Assembly (NCBI RefSeq): GCF_008520265.1
Contig: NZ_VIQM01000116.1
Coordinates: 46,431-110,430 of the forward strand
DNA: 64,000 nucleotides
Direction: 5' to 3'
Source of the DNA: Sphingobacterium cavernae
GTDB taxonomy: Bacteria; Bacteroidota; Bacteroidia; Sphingobacteriales; Sphingobacteriaceae
Part shown: positions 48,309 through 57,869 of the stretch, one piece after another
Layout: each line of letters begins with the position of its first letter
Numbering within the stretch: the stretch's first letter is position 1
Made by a program: the position numbers and the translations under genes
Notes under the pieces: generated by a model
Told to the model about the DNA's origin: nothing
The model's database searches: none
The model's input: only the letters and a program-made list of their open reading frames with translations

Positions 48309-48821
48309 CTAACTCGCGTATTTTACTTTTAATCTTTTTTGAAGTGTCTTACGAATGATATGTATTCGTGATTTGATTGTTCCTTCGGGAATACCGTACA
48401 TTTCAGAAAGCTCTCTGTATTTATAACCATCGATATAATTATTAAACATTTCACCGTGTGCAACTGGTAGTTCTGCGATAATTTTAGAAATGTCCCCCAA
48501 CATCATTCTCTTATCTGAACTATCCTCTGTATAAGGCTCTGAGGATAAACTGTGGTTGTAATAATACATACTGATGTCATCGTAGTTTTGCTGATAACTC
48601 AGACGTTTGTATTGGTTTATATAAATATTGCGCATGATTACAAAAAGCCATGATACGACGCGTGGATTGTCAAAAAATTGATCCATGTATTTCAACGCAC
48701 GAATAAACGTCTCTTGTACTAGATCATTAATAGCTTCTTGATCTTTAGTAAATTTCTTTGCTAAGCCTTTTAGGATGCGCTGATACTCTAGTAGTTGGGT
48801 GTTAAATGCTTTGTCTTTCAT
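48309..48821 (-). CDS. ECF-type RNA polymerase sigma factor
   Basis: The 170-residue protein has sigma region 2 (DLVQETFIRALKYMDQFFDN, with WLFVIMRNIYINQYKR) and region 4 with its helix-turn-helix (YRELSEMYGIPEGTIKSRIH). No anti-sigma gene lies next to it. It has the size and shape of stress ECF factors. The palindrome TGCGTATTTATACGCA lies 147-162 bp upstream. Confidence 0.93.
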   Translation of the reverse strand: MKDKAFNTQLLEYQRILKGLAKKFTKDQEAINDLVQETFIRALKYMDQFFDNPRVVSWLFVIMRNIYINQYKRLSYQQNYDDISMYYYNHSLSSEPYTEDSSDKRMMLGDISKIIAELPVAHGEMFNNYIDGYKYRELSEMYGIPEGTIKSRIHIIRKTLQKRLKVKYAS

Positions 48822-48967
48822 AGATGTATGTATTTAATAGTTGCTGCATAAGTACTTACAAAAACAGTGCATATATTTCTGATTTGATGTCATTCAGGTA
48901 CTTACTAAATGATAAAAAGTAGATATTTCCTCTAAATAGAGATTTATCGCAATTCAATATGGGTTAC

Positions 48968-48983
48968 TGCGTATTTATACGCA
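48968..48983. promoter_or_regulatory. Palindromic GTATAAATAC-type element between sigma factor and lipoprotein genes
   Basis: TGCGTATTTATACGCA has 6-bp perfect arms around TTTA, in the 280-bp divergent region between an ECF sigma factor gene and a lipoprotein gene. The core decamer recurs at 7543, 52146 and 55174. Confidence 0.4.
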
Positions 48984-49101
48984 CTTAAATCTAGTGTAAA
49001 GTGTAAAGCTTTTGTTTTTTTACTGCTTTTGCTAAAATGTAGGTTATCGCCTACAACATAAACTATCCTAACATGTTATTCTAGTATAAAATCTGATAGG
49101 T

Positions 49102-49605
49102 ATGAGATTGATTATTTATTTACTAGGAAGTTTGTTTTTGATATCGTGCTCGAATGCCCCTAAGAAAAATCTGAAGGAATCAATAGCACTGGAGGAAATA
49201 ATTTACCAACGAACAGAGGGATTACTTTTATTAGAGAAAATCCTACATAGCTCGCATTGCGAAAATACCAATATGATTTGTGAGAAAATCAAATTTTTCT
49301 ATGCGGAAAGTCAGCCTGAATTGCTTGGTTTGTGTACGAATAAAGAGCTTAATTTGACAATGGCTACTTATGAAGAGATAAATGAAGATGTAAAAGTACG
49401 TTTTCAAGATAGTACTACATATACTGATCATTTAGCCGATAAATTATTGACCAATTTACATAATCAAAAGAAATTCTACCTACAAATATTAGAAGATCGT
49501 GAACTTGCTTCTTTACATATGTATACACTTGATTCTTATTTGCAAATGATGTGTTTTGTGGACGATATGAAATATATGCTTGATGAAACAAATGCTGTTC
49601 AATAA
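49102..49605 (+). CDS. Lipoprotein of unknown function
   Basis: The 167-residue protein has a short lipoprotein signal (YLLGSLFLISCSN, Cys near residue 16) and then helical charged sequence with several Cys (SSHCENTNMICEKIKFF). No domain is recognised. It is divergent from the sigma factor gene. Confidence 0.68.
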   Translation: MRLIIYLLGSLFLISCSNAPKKNLKESIALEEIIYQRTEGLLLLEKILHSSHCENTNMICEKIKFFYAESQPELLGLCTNKELNLTMATYEEINEDVKVRFQDSTTYTDHLADKLLTNLHNQKKFYLQILEDRELASLHMYTLDSYLQMMCFVDDMKYMLDETNAVQ

Positions 49606-49733
49606 TAGCTAAAATCTAAATCGACCGCTAATAGAATTCGAATAAATTTATCCAAATATTATTACGTTTAGGTTTTAATTGATAACCGACGGTGTCTTAA
49701 TTTCTTTTTCTTTTTTAAGACGCCGTTAGTATA

Positions 49734-51890
49734 TTAAGATGTTTCCGAAGCATCCAAAATAACTTTAGGAAAATCCATTACCATAGGAAATTTCATTATT
49801 ACGGTAGTTCCTACACCCACCACAGAGTTTACTTGAATTTCACCCTCGAACCTTTCGATAATACGTTTCACCAGAGACAAACCAATACCACTTCCTTTAT
49901 AGTTGTCGGTATTCATAGCGCGACCAAACATTTCAAATATATGACTGAGATCTTCTTCTGGTATCCCAATACCATTGTCTCTGACTTCATAGCAGACGTA
50001 ATTATCTACTATACTACTCGATACATGTATTTTTGGTTTATCCAATTGTTGGCTGTATTTTATAGCGTTACTAAGCACATTTGTGAATATCTGATATACT
50101 GCACTTTTCTCACCCCATACAGGAAGGAGCTTACCAAATGTTACCTCACATTTATCATCTTCATAAGCCAGCTTCGTTTCTTCCACTATTTTACGAAGCA
50201 TGTATTTTAGCGGTATAGTATTTTTACTTATTTTATTGATTTTATCCTTAGAAAGATTGACGATGTTATCAATTATATCCTGAATATTTTGTAAACCCAT
50301 AGTGATGGTACTAAACCATTTCTCTTTTTGGTTTTCGTTGATGTTTCCATTTTTTGATTTAAGAAAATCAATACCCATCTTCAATACAGATAAAGGATTT
50401 TTTAAATCGTGAGATAGGGTATAGGTAAACATTTCCAACTCATTGTTGAGTTGTGAAAGAGTATTGGCTAAATCTTTATTTTCTATGAGCTTTTGCATCA
50501 TCGAATGATTAAGCGTGTTTTTTAATCCATCTAAGAGGTTTAATTCTTCTTCATTCCAAGGAATGGCCGTTTCGTAAATGGTCTCTTCATATACATCAAA
50601 AGTATAGGGGCTTTTTTCACTTGTCATCATCTTTGTTTCTGTTGAAATTGTTTCATTTCGAAACCAAATGATGTAATAATCCTTGTTGATGTCTACGTTG
50701 TAAGCAAGTAAGCCCGCGAATGGCAATGATTTCTTAAAATTATCTTTATGGTTTTTCTTAAAGTTATGATCAATAAATACTGTTAAATCACTGTTTTGCT
50801 GCAAGTAATTGATTATTTCAAAACAGGTTTCGGTAGAAGGAGTCTCGCCTTTGATGAAAAGATCTCCTTCATTATAGATAGCGATCCCATCCGCCCTTAG
50901 CATCCAGCGCAAGTTGTCCATGCTTTCGACCAATGCACAGTTTATAGTTTTATGGAAAGACAATCGCTTGATCAATGAATCCTGAAATTGCTGAACTTGC
51001 ATATTTATGTCAATCAAACCTTTTTGAATGAACATTTCGTACTTACTCATTGCATTTTGCACAATAAAGGTGCATATCTTTCTGGTCTGTAAGTCTACAT
51101 GCTTTTCCTTAATGTTTTGCGCTATGACCATTCCCCAAAATTTTCCTCTTAGGTAGAGTGGAAAAAAGAGTGCTGTTTTTATGCCTATGAATTGATAATA
51201 TTCAGCTGTGAGGTCAGGAAGGCATATCAGTTGGGTTGATTTTAAATCTATATTTTGATCAATGGTATAGAAATTCTGGGGTTGCTCATTGACATTCGCC
51301 AAGAATCGATACGGTGAATGCTTGAAATGTTCAATTAGCACCTCGGGAAGAAAATCCTTCGAAAAGTATTTGTTTTCAAGAGGCTCTGAGGATATATGAC
51401 CGTTTTCAGCTATAATACTACAATTGCCCGTTTCTAGGACTTGTAGAACGAATACTCTGTCAAATTGAATTATCTTGTTTATAGCTTTACATACAAGCTT
51501 CCAGTTCTTGTGATGGTTACTGTCAAATAAAAAACCTATTTCATTAAGATCACTTGTCGAAATATGTTTTTTGACCTGACGTTCTACTTCAATATGAATG
51601 TGGTTATCTTGCTTGCTTATTTTTAAGTAGTACGGCTTGCTATTTATCTTACAGGTGATTACTGATAGCGGAGAATTACCTTCTACATAGGATTCTATGA
51701 CGCTCTTCACCTTATTAAAAGAACTTAGTCTGGAAAATATTTTTTTAAAATGATCTTCCGCAGAAGTGTTTAAAATATTTTCTGGTAAAATATCAAATTC
51801 AGAAAATAAATTTTGAGAGATGCCCGTAATCTTTAAGTTAAGATCTAAAACAATTAAATGCCCGAATTTCTGAATTCTTATAGTGTCCAA
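49734..51890 (-). CDS. Phytochrome-like sensor histidine kinase lacking chromophore ligands
   Basis: The 718-residue soluble kinase follows bacteriophytochrome layout: PAS_2-like (residues 1-100, IQKFGHLIVLDLNL), GAF (about 120-290), PHY-like (about 310-460), HisKA with TYTLSHDLKNPLSVLK (His near 494), and HATPase with DNGIGIPEEDL near 638 and GSGIGLSLVKRI. In light-sensing relatives a Cys precedes the IQxxG segment, PASDIP is in the GAF, and a His is in SPxHxxYL; here no N-terminal Cys exists, the GAF reads NVNEQPQNFY, and the last motif reads DLTAEYYQF. A different signal must be sensed. Confidence 0.85.
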   Translation of the reverse strand: MDTIRIQKFGHLIVLDLNLKITGISQNLFSEFDILPENILNTSAEDHFKKIFSRLSSFNKVKSVIESYVEGNSPLSVITCKINSKPYYLKISKQDNHIHIEVERQVKKHISTSDLNEIGFLFDSNHHKNWKLVCKAINKIIQFDRVFVLQVLETGNCSIIAENGHISSEPLENKYFSKDFLPEVLIEHFKHSPYRFLANVNEQPQNFYTIDQNIDLKSTQLICLPDLTAEYYQFIGIKTALFFPLYLRGKFWGMVIAQNIKEKHVDLQTRKICTFIVQNAMSKYEMFIQKGLIDINMQVQQFQDSLIKRLSFHKTINCALVESMDNLRWMLRADGIAIYNEGDLFIKGETPSTETCFEIINYLQQNSDLTVFIDHNFKKNHKDNFKKSLPFAGLLAYNVDINKDYYIIWFRNETISTETKMMTSEKSPYTFDVYEETIYETAIPWNEEELNLLDGLKNTLNHSMMQKLIENKDLANTLSQLNNELEMFTYTLSHDLKNPLSVLKMGIDFLKSKNGNINENQKEKWFSTITMGLQNIQDIIDNIVNLSKDKINKISKNTIPLKYMLRKIVEETKLAYEDDKCEVTFGKLLPVWGEKSAVYQIFTNVLSNAIKYSQQLDKPKIHVSSSIVDNYVCYEVRDNGIGIPEEDLSHIFEMFGRAMNTDNYKGSGIGLSLVKRIIERFEGEIQVNSVVGVGTTVIMKFPMVMDFPKVILDASETS

Positions 51891-52369
51891 AGCTGTGTAT
51901 TAGGTGATGTAATACATAAAGATATTATATTTCAATACATCTACGAAATCTCAATGGAAATTAACTTAGGGTGTAATTTTAGTTTTTAAGTATAAAAATA
52001 TAGGCTTTGTAGTCTTTAGTGTTTGAAGGGGTAATTTATTGTTTTTATAATTATTTTATTGAGAGCTTTTGTTGTTTGTGGTGAAATATTATTTTGTTTA
52101 CGGTGTTAAGTTACTCAAAAATACCGTATTAATACTTGGGATTGTGTATTTATACCATTTTTTGAAATTTTAAGTTTATTTTTAGTTAATAATTGCCCTT
52201 TATTGTGTTGTTATAGAGTTGTTTATTTAGCAACAGTTAAGTTTTCAAACTTTGTGTAGTTTAAATTACCTGAAAAGTTTGATTGCGCGCATATAACAGA
52301 GAATTTGGCAAAATTTTTGTTGTTAAAATTGTCATCTATGAAAAACAAGCCTAATTAATAATTCTTTGT
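51891..52369. other. AT-rich divergent regulatory region of the histidine kinase and response regulator
   Basis: 479 bp without a significant open frame between divergent genes. It contains GTATTTATAC at 52146-52155 (GTATAAATAC when read toward the kinase gene). Otherwise low-complexity AT-rich DNA. Confidence 0.5.
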
Positions 52370-53026
52370 ATGATTAAAGTTATTTTAGTTGAGGATCATT
52401 TGGTAGTAAGAAATGGTATTAAACTATTATTGGATTCTTCGGGGGAAATAGAAATTATAAGTGAGGCGCGAGATGGGAGTGAACTTATGTCTTTACTCAG
52501 GGGTGGTTTACAGCCTGATGTCATACTATCTGATATCAACATGCCATTGATGGATGGGCTTGAGGTCACAACATATTTGTCCGAAAAGTATCCAAATATT
52601 AAGGTAATATTATTATCGATGCTGAATACCATTGATCAAGTTATTGATGCCTTCGAACGTGGCGCTAAAGGTTACTTAGTGAAAAACGTGGGCTACAACG
52701 AATTGATCTTCGCAGTGAAACATGTGGCAAGCGGGGGACGATATGTCTGTGAAGAATTAACTATGTTGATGTTAAATATTCTTTCCTCATCTTCTTCATC
52801 GGCAATACTGAAAAAAGAAGTTGATATGGAGCTTGACCTTTCAGAACGAGAAATAGAAGTCCTACAATTGATCAGTGAAGGCTATACAAATATGGAAATC
52901 GCAGATAAACTTTTCTTAAGCAAAAGAACTGTAGAAGGACATCGGCAAAGTCTAATCACCAAAGTAAAAGTCAAAAATTCAGCAGAACTTATAAAGTTTG
53001 CTGTACAACATCATATGGTCAACTAA
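52370..53026 (+). CDS. NarL/LuxR-family response regulator
   Basis: The 218-residue protein has a receiver domain with acidic pocket (ILVEDHL near residue 5), phospho-Asp in DVILSDINMPLMDG near 56, and Lys near 105, then a GerE/LuxR helix-turn-helix (LSEREIEVLQLISEGYTNME; KLFLSKRTVEGHRQSL). It is divergent from the phytochrome-like kinase, its likely partner. Confidence 0.93.
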   Translation: MIKVILVEDHLVVRNGIKLLLDSSGEIEIISEARDGSELMSLLRGGLQPDVILSDINMPLMDGLEVTTYLSEKYPNIKVILLSMLNTIDQVIDAFERGAKGYLVKNVGYNELIFAVKHVASGGRYVCEELTMLMLNILSSSSSSAILKKEVDMELDLSEREIEVLQLISEGYTNMEIADKLFLSKRTVEGHRQSLITKVKVKNSAELIKFAVQHHMVN

Positions 53027-53036
53027 CTATTTATAG

Positions 53037-53072
53037 AAATCGCCATCACATTAATTGTTGATGGCGATTTTC
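53037..53072. terminator. Terminator of the response regulator gene
   Basis: The stem aaatcgccatca / tgatggcgattt has a 10-nt loop and T-rich tail between convergent genes. Confidence 0.85.
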
Positions 53073-53097
53073 ATTTAGTTACCTTTAATAAATCGAA

Positions 53098-53328
53098 TTA
53101 ATCGTGTCCTTCAGTTTTCACGATTTTATTATAAATGCCGAATAACAAAAATGGCGCTACCCATTGGCCAATAAATAGTGCATCCTTATCTCTACATAAG
53201 CATTTCAATGTAGCTGATGCGACCATTGCTGTTACGGCTACGGCCAGATATGTTGTAGAAGGAAGCTTTGAAGTCTGTTGTTCAATTTGTTTGGTCGTCT
53301 GACCTTCGTTTGGAGTTGTTAGTGCCAT
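53098..53328 (-). CDS. Small membrane protein of unknown function
   Basis: 76 residues: a polar N-terminus rich in Thr and Gln, then two hydrophobic segments (YLAVAVTAMVASATLKCLC and WVAPFLLFGIYNKIV). No family recognised beyond resemblance to small two-helix membrane proteins. Confidence 0.65.
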   Translation of the reverse strand: MALTTPNEGQTTKQIEQQTSKLPSTTYLAVAVTAMVASATLKCLCRDKDALFIGQWVAPFLLFGIYNKIVKTEGHD

Positions 53329-53551
53329 AATATTAATGTTTATGTGTGAAAAAAAATAATATTCTTTAATAACTAACAGCCCTCAATTTATTGTGTTCAA
53401 GATATTTATAAAACAAGTATAAATGCGCCAACACCGTAAAAACCCCATTCACCCGATTGAATTACATTATTTTTAGTTAACTCAACGTTATGATTATCTA
53501 TATTTTAAGTTGTAAGAAAAGAATTATTTAGTAATCACTAAAACACAACGT

Positions 53552-54309
53552 ATGAAAAATCTATTTTTAATTATCGGCACCACATTGTTCCTAAGTGGAT
53601 TGGTTGCCTGTTCAAATTCGAATAATAACAATACAGCAGAAGATGGTCAGGTGTTCCTGTGATGGAAATGGCTAAAGAGCAACAAAACCCACATCATCTC
53701 ATTATGGGTGCATAAGGCGCGTTACCTGTTGATGCCGCGGGAAACCCGTGGAGTGGCTCTTATGTATACAATCACGGGAACTTGGTACTTGATCTTATGG
53801 ACAATCTGGTGTTAGAAGCTACTGGTCGTCTTCAAATATCCCGTATCTATCAAATATCCCGCAATAAAACTTTGCGATCCACTATTTCTTTCTTAATTGT
53901 GCGTGATGAAGCACATCAAATGGCTTTTGCTAAAGCGCTAGAAACACTGGATGTCAATTGGGCTAAAGTGTTGCCTGTACCCAAATTTGATGCTTCACAA
54001 TTCCCAGAAGTACGTAAACTCATGGATCAAGGCATACATCGTGAGCAATACACTTTCCGTTTAGATGGGTCGATGATGGATCAAATATAAGGTTCCTCTC
54101 CGTCTAATGATGGGACTGAACTGGTGACGATGGCTGAACCGCGGGAGTCCTTCCCTAATCCAATAGCACCGGAACTACCAGAAGAATTTGCGCCAGGCTT
54201 AGATCCTGAATTGCAAAAATTAGCGGATGCCTTTGAAGAGTTTAAGGAAAAAACCTTGAAGGATATGGAAGATAAAGCTGGTCCAAATCCACGGAACCCA
54301 GAAGGATAA
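53552..54309 (+). pseudogene. Disrupted Mn-catalase gene with fused lipoprotein start
   Basis: An intact lipoprotein signal (MKNLFLIIGTTLFLSGLVAC) begins at 53552 and ends after 36 codons at TGA (53660). From about 53650, one base out of phase, the frame matches the middle and C-terminal part of Mn-catalase: PHHLIMGA-stop-GALPVDAAGNPWSGSY, NLVLEATGRLQISRIYQ and RDEAHQMAFAKALETL, carrying the distal metal ligands Glu and His, then the C-terminal region to 54309. It has TAA stops at 53713 and 54088. The N-terminal half with the other metal ligands is absent. It is a remnant, not an enzyme. Confidence 0.88.
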
Positions 54310-54357
54310 TAAAATGTGTCTGTGTTTTTATAGTTCCTCTAGTTCCTAGGGAACAAC

Positions 54358-54390
54358 AAGCCCCTGATGCTATTCAGGGGCTTCATTTAT
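54358..54390 (+). terminator. Terminator after the Mn-catalase remnant
   Basis: The stem aagcccctga / tcaggggctt with a 6-nt loop, 49 bp past the last stop codon. Confidence 0.82.
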
Positions 54391-54485
54391 GTATTGGATC
54401 ATTAAACTTGTTGTAAATAAATATAGTAGGATTGAGTGGTATACGTATAAATAATTGCTATTCTATAATCCGTATGCTTAATATT

Positions 54486-55077
54486 TTACTTTGCTAAACC
54501 ATCAATCAATGCTTTCCATTGTGGGTAAGAAGCCCCCAGTTTCGCGCCTAAGCCCACCAAGAAATTACGTATGTTATCTAGTACATTTTCTGTTTCTGTA
54601 TTTATGACTTCATTTCTACCCGCATAATGTAAGCTAACACTATTTCCTTCTTGCTTGATCACAATATTGGAAGAAGTATATTTCTTGAAAAAATGTGCTG
54701 CATCATCCCCCAAAGTGCTTGGGTCAGGACTTGGTTGTAGGGAGAGAAAGGTTTTCCTTTTGTTTTGATGATCGTATTGATCAAGCGAGGTCACTTTTAC
54801 ATAATCATATCCACCGGCCGAGGGACTGCCAGGCCCCCGGTATATCAATTCGTATAAAGTCATTTTTCTTTACCAAACGCATTTGTACTTCTTTTTTCTC
54901 ATTAACTATTACAAATTCTGCAGATAATCCCACAGCGATTTGTTGCCAAGCATTTACATCAATAAGTTTTTTGACGATTTCTCTATAGCGATTATATGCC
55001 ATTGTTTCATTCGGCAAAGTTAATTCTCTTGAATAATCTAAGGATTTACCGACTAGTTGTTCTGGAATCTTGCTCAT
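54486..55077 (-). pseudogene. Unknown gene broken by a single-base frameshift at a G5 run
   Basis: Two overlapping frames make one protein: 55077-54805 begins MSKIPEQLVGKSLDYSRELT and runs to KKNDFIRIDIPG; the next frame continues GPGSPSAGGYDYVKVTS to the stop at 54486. Removing one base in the run at 54834-54838 (GGGGG on the coding strand) joins them into a single protein of about 196 residues. I do not recognise a family. A real mutation, a homopolymer sequencing error or a slippery site are all possible. It is convergent with the Mn-catalase remnant. Confidence 0.7.
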
Positions 55078-55154
55078 ATGCTTAAGTATTTAGTTCACAA
55101 TGAATAAATAGCTAACACTTCCTGTGGATAATCGTTGAAATGAAATAGGTTAAC

Positions 55155-55183
55155 AGGTAATAATTACCTAATCGTATAAATAC
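55155..55183. promoter_or_regulatory. Palindrome and GTATAAATAC element upstream of the alcohol dehydrogenase
   Basis: AGGTAATAATTACCT (55155-55169) is a perfect 15-bp palindrome with a central A. GTATAAATAC (55174-55183) follows 4 bp later and is shared with three other sites. They lie between divergent genes: dehydrogenase on the plus strand, the frameshifted gene on the minus strand. Confidence 0.4.
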
Positions 55184-55298
55184 GGATAAAATGCTTAATT
55201 AATACGCCTTTTGTAAAACGTATCAACAGGTAGGGGTATCAGCTGGTTCAATCGGTAATCATACACACTAGAAATTAAAAACTCTGCCTATTAAAGCA

Positions 55299-56429
55299 AT
55301 GAACTATAGAGGGCCTTTTCGCATCCGAGTCGATGAGAAACCAATGCCCGAAATTTTACACCCGAGAGATGCGATTGTACAGGTGACAAGAGCTTGTATA
55401 TGTGGCTCAGACTTACACTTATACCACGGTATGGTTCCAGATACACGAGTGGGAAGTACATTTGGACATGAGTTCATAGGTATTGTGCGTGAACTCGGTA
55501 GTGGCGTGACTAACTTAAAAGTTGGTGATAAAGTATTGGTGCCATTCAATATCGCATGTGGTGAATGTGTTTTTTGTGTGCAAGGCTTATTTGCCAACTG
55601 CCATGAATCCAATACGATGGCTACAGCAGCAGGAGGTATATTTGGTTATTCGCATATTGCAGGCGGCTATGATGGCGGACAAGCGGAGTTTGTGCGTGTC
55701 CCTTATGCAGATGTAAGTCCCACCGTTATTCCAGAGCATATGGATGAGGAAGACGCACTTCTATTGACCGATGTACTCCCGACGGGTTATCAAGCAGCAC
55801 AAATGGGCGGAATACAAAAGGGAGATACTGTAGTTGTATTCGGTGCAGGGCCAATAGGTATTATGGCTGCAAAATGTGCATGGCTTTTCGGCGCTGAACG
55901 TGTAATTGTTATAGATCATTTGGAATATAGGCTTGATTTTGTAAAGAAATACGCCAATTGCGAAGTTTATAATTTTAGATCCATTGAAGATCCTGTTTTA
56001 TTTATCAAGCATGTTACGAATTGGCTGGGTGCCGATGTATGTATCGATGCCGTAGGTTCGGATGCATGCGGAAATGCCATGCAAACTATTACAGGTAAGA
56101 AACTACTGTTGCAAGCAGGAGCTGCTACAGCATTACATTGGGCAGTGAATTCCGTCAAAAAGGGTGGAATCGTTTCTATTGTTGGAGTTTATGGTCCTAC
56201 AGACAATTTGGTGCCAATCGGTAATGTAGTGAATAAAGGGATTACAATTCGTGCCAATCAGACATCTGTCAAACGCTTATTGCCTCGTTTAATTGAGCAT
56301 GTACAATCAGGCGTATTGAGCCCAAAAGATATAATTACACATCGGTTTTCACTGGAAGAAATTCCAGATGCGTACCGAATATTTTCTTCAAAATTAGATG
56401 AATGTATTAAGCCTGTAATCATTGTATAA
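55299..56429 (+). CDS. Zinc-dependent alcohol dehydrogenase (FDH-like MDR family)
   Basis: The 376-residue medium-chain dehydrogenase has catalytic zinc ligands in ACICGSDLHLYHG (Cys near 33) and FGHEFIG, structural zinc Cys in CGECVFCVQGLFANC near residues 87-101, and an NAD-binding GAGPIGIMAAK near 185. It resembles glutathione-independent formaldehyde/alcohol dehydrogenases. Relatives start MKA; here ATT AAA GCA precedes the ATG at 55299, so translation may start at the ATT at 55290 or the ATG. It heads a small run with two unknown genes. Confidence 0.92.
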   Translation: MNYRGPFRIRVDEKPMPEILHPRDAIVQVTRACICGSDLHLYHGMVPDTRVGSTFGHEFIGIVRELGSGVTNLKVGDKVLVPFNIACGECVFCVQGLFANCHESNTMATAAGGIFGYSHIAGGYDGGQAEFVRVPYADVSPTVIPEHMDEEDALLLTDVLPTGYQAAQMGGIQKGDTVVVFGAGPIGIMAAKCAWLFGAERVIVIDHLEYRLDFVKKYANCEVYNFRSIEDPVLFIKHVTNWLGADVCIDAVGSDACGNAMQTITGKKLLLQAGAATALHWAVNSVKKGGIVSIVGVYGPTDNLVPIGNVVNKGITIRANQTSVKRLLPRLIEHVQSGVLSPKDIITHRFSLEEIPDAYRIFSSKLDECIKPVIIV

Positions 56430-56448
56430 CTCTTAAAACTTAAAGACT

Positions 56449-56928
56449 ATGAATGTAGTAACAACAGATACCCCTATAAAAGATAGTTGGGCTATAGACG
56501 AGAATGTAGAAAATGACCCAACTTATCCGATGCGTAACCGCATGTTTACGCAAGTACCTTCTCGGCCCGAACAGCAAATAGCACGTGTCGAGATATTACA
56601 ATCCATTGAGCGTCCACACTACAGTGCGGTATTCGGCGAGACTTTGCCTCCATCAGGGCTGAGTGGTCAGCTGCGTAGGTATGCTTTTCAACATAGCGAA
56701 TCGCGGTACCGTCATTGGTTGCCACTTCTATTGGCTGATCGTATCAATGTAGTTGAAGTGTTGTTGAAAGATGTAAAGAATGGTCATATACCCAATCTTT
56801 TCGTCGAGATGGGAGGACGAGCATTGTGGAAATATGATAAGGCTACTTTGTTTAAAAAGACAGCGTTTTGTGCTCTAGGTACACTCGCTGCCGTTTTGGC
56901 AGTAAGACGAATTTTTAGTAATAAATAG
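56449..56928 (+). CDS. Unknown protein with C-terminal membrane anchor
   Basis: The 159-residue protein has a polar N-terminus, SGLSGQLRRYAFQHSESRYR near residue 70, then HWLPLLLADRINVVEVLLKD, and one C-terminal hydrophobic helix (FCALGTLAAVLAVRRIF). No function known to me. It lies 19 bp after the dehydrogenase gene, likely cotranscribed. Confidence 0.75.
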   Translation: MNVVTTDTPIKDSWAIDENVENDPTYPMRNRMFTQVPSRPEQQIARVEILQSIERPHYSAVFGETLPPSGLSGQLRRYAFQHSESRYRHWLPLLLADRINVVEVLLKDVKNGHIPNLFVEMGGRALWKYDKATLFKKTAFCALGTLAAVLAVRRIFSNK

Positions 56929-56934
56929 AAGCAT

Positions 56935-57198
56935 ATGGCAGTCATGTATTTAGATACCATACACAGATTTAAGATTATAAAAAGTACTAAGGGAAAGTTT
57001 GATCTTACATTCAATGAAGTCGTGTACCAGGAATGCGAAGATCAGGATGAGGTCTTGTATTTGTTAAAATCAATTCAGCGCGAATATGAGAATAACCCTT
57101 GTTATGAATTATTGCATGGAATGAAAGATCGTCTATCTGTGTGTTTTCGTAATACCTACAATGACGAAGATGTATGCTTTTATTCTTCAGATGAATAG
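56935..57198 (+). CDS. Small unknown protein
   Basis: 87 residues, soluble, acidic end (NDEDVCFYSSDE). It follows the preceding gene by 6 bp. No family recognised. The ATG at 56935 is preferred; 56944 (ATG) is an alternative. Confidence 0.65.
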   Translation: MAVMYLDTIHRFKIIKSTKGKFDLTFNEVVYQECEDQDEVLYLLKSIQREYENNPCYELLHGMKDRLSVCFRNTYNDEDVCFYSSDE

Positions 57199-57595
57199 TT
57201 TTTTCTAACTATAATCACATCTTAATCTTTAATTAGAAGATTAGGCTTTTATTAGTCTAATCTTTTTGGTTATATGTATTTTTTCTTACCGTAATATCGT
57301 AAGATTCTCTAACTAAAATCACGATTAATCACTGTAAGGTTGAATATAGCGATATATTTAAAATAATAGTTGAAGTACTTTCTTAATGCCATAATTAGGT
57401 GCTAAATCCCAATTGATACAATAAAGAATGAATCAGTAATAAATTAACTATTTTCCCTTTGGACCAATAGATTGATGACTAAACATATATCATACTTTAT
57501 AACTTATTGGGGTTTCCTTCGATACTTGTTCGGAATAAAGTCCATTTTTCCGAAGTACACCCGAAGTACACCCGAACAAAATTTGTGAAAGTGTT

Positions 57596-57659
57596 CAATT
57601 TCGGTCAAACGCTGTCAGGTAGTATCATTCTCAATCATTCGTGATCAATTTCGGTCAAA
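57596..57659. repeat. Pair of 14-bp direct repeats
   Basis: caatttcggtcaaa begins at 57596 and again at 57646, spaced exactly 50 bp start to start. Confidence 0.6.
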
Positions 57660-57869
57660 TTCTTTCATACGATTTTTACGACTTTCCTTTGATGTTAATA
57701 AATCGAAGTATTGATGTAGTCTTTGATATTGTAAAATTAAATGTCACTTTAGAAAGTTATTACTAAATTATGAGGTTTAAAGTGATACATTTTCTAATGG
57801 AGAAGATATATAGTATTATAATTGATCTATATAAGGAAAATACAATGACATATATTTAAATTAAATAAA

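Noticed and set aside
53713..54090. UAA codons in the Mn-catalase remnant and the IS110 transposase as recoded sense codons
   Set aside because: UAA ends many intact genes in the window, and the catalase also has a frameshift and lost N-terminus, so ordinary decay explains it.
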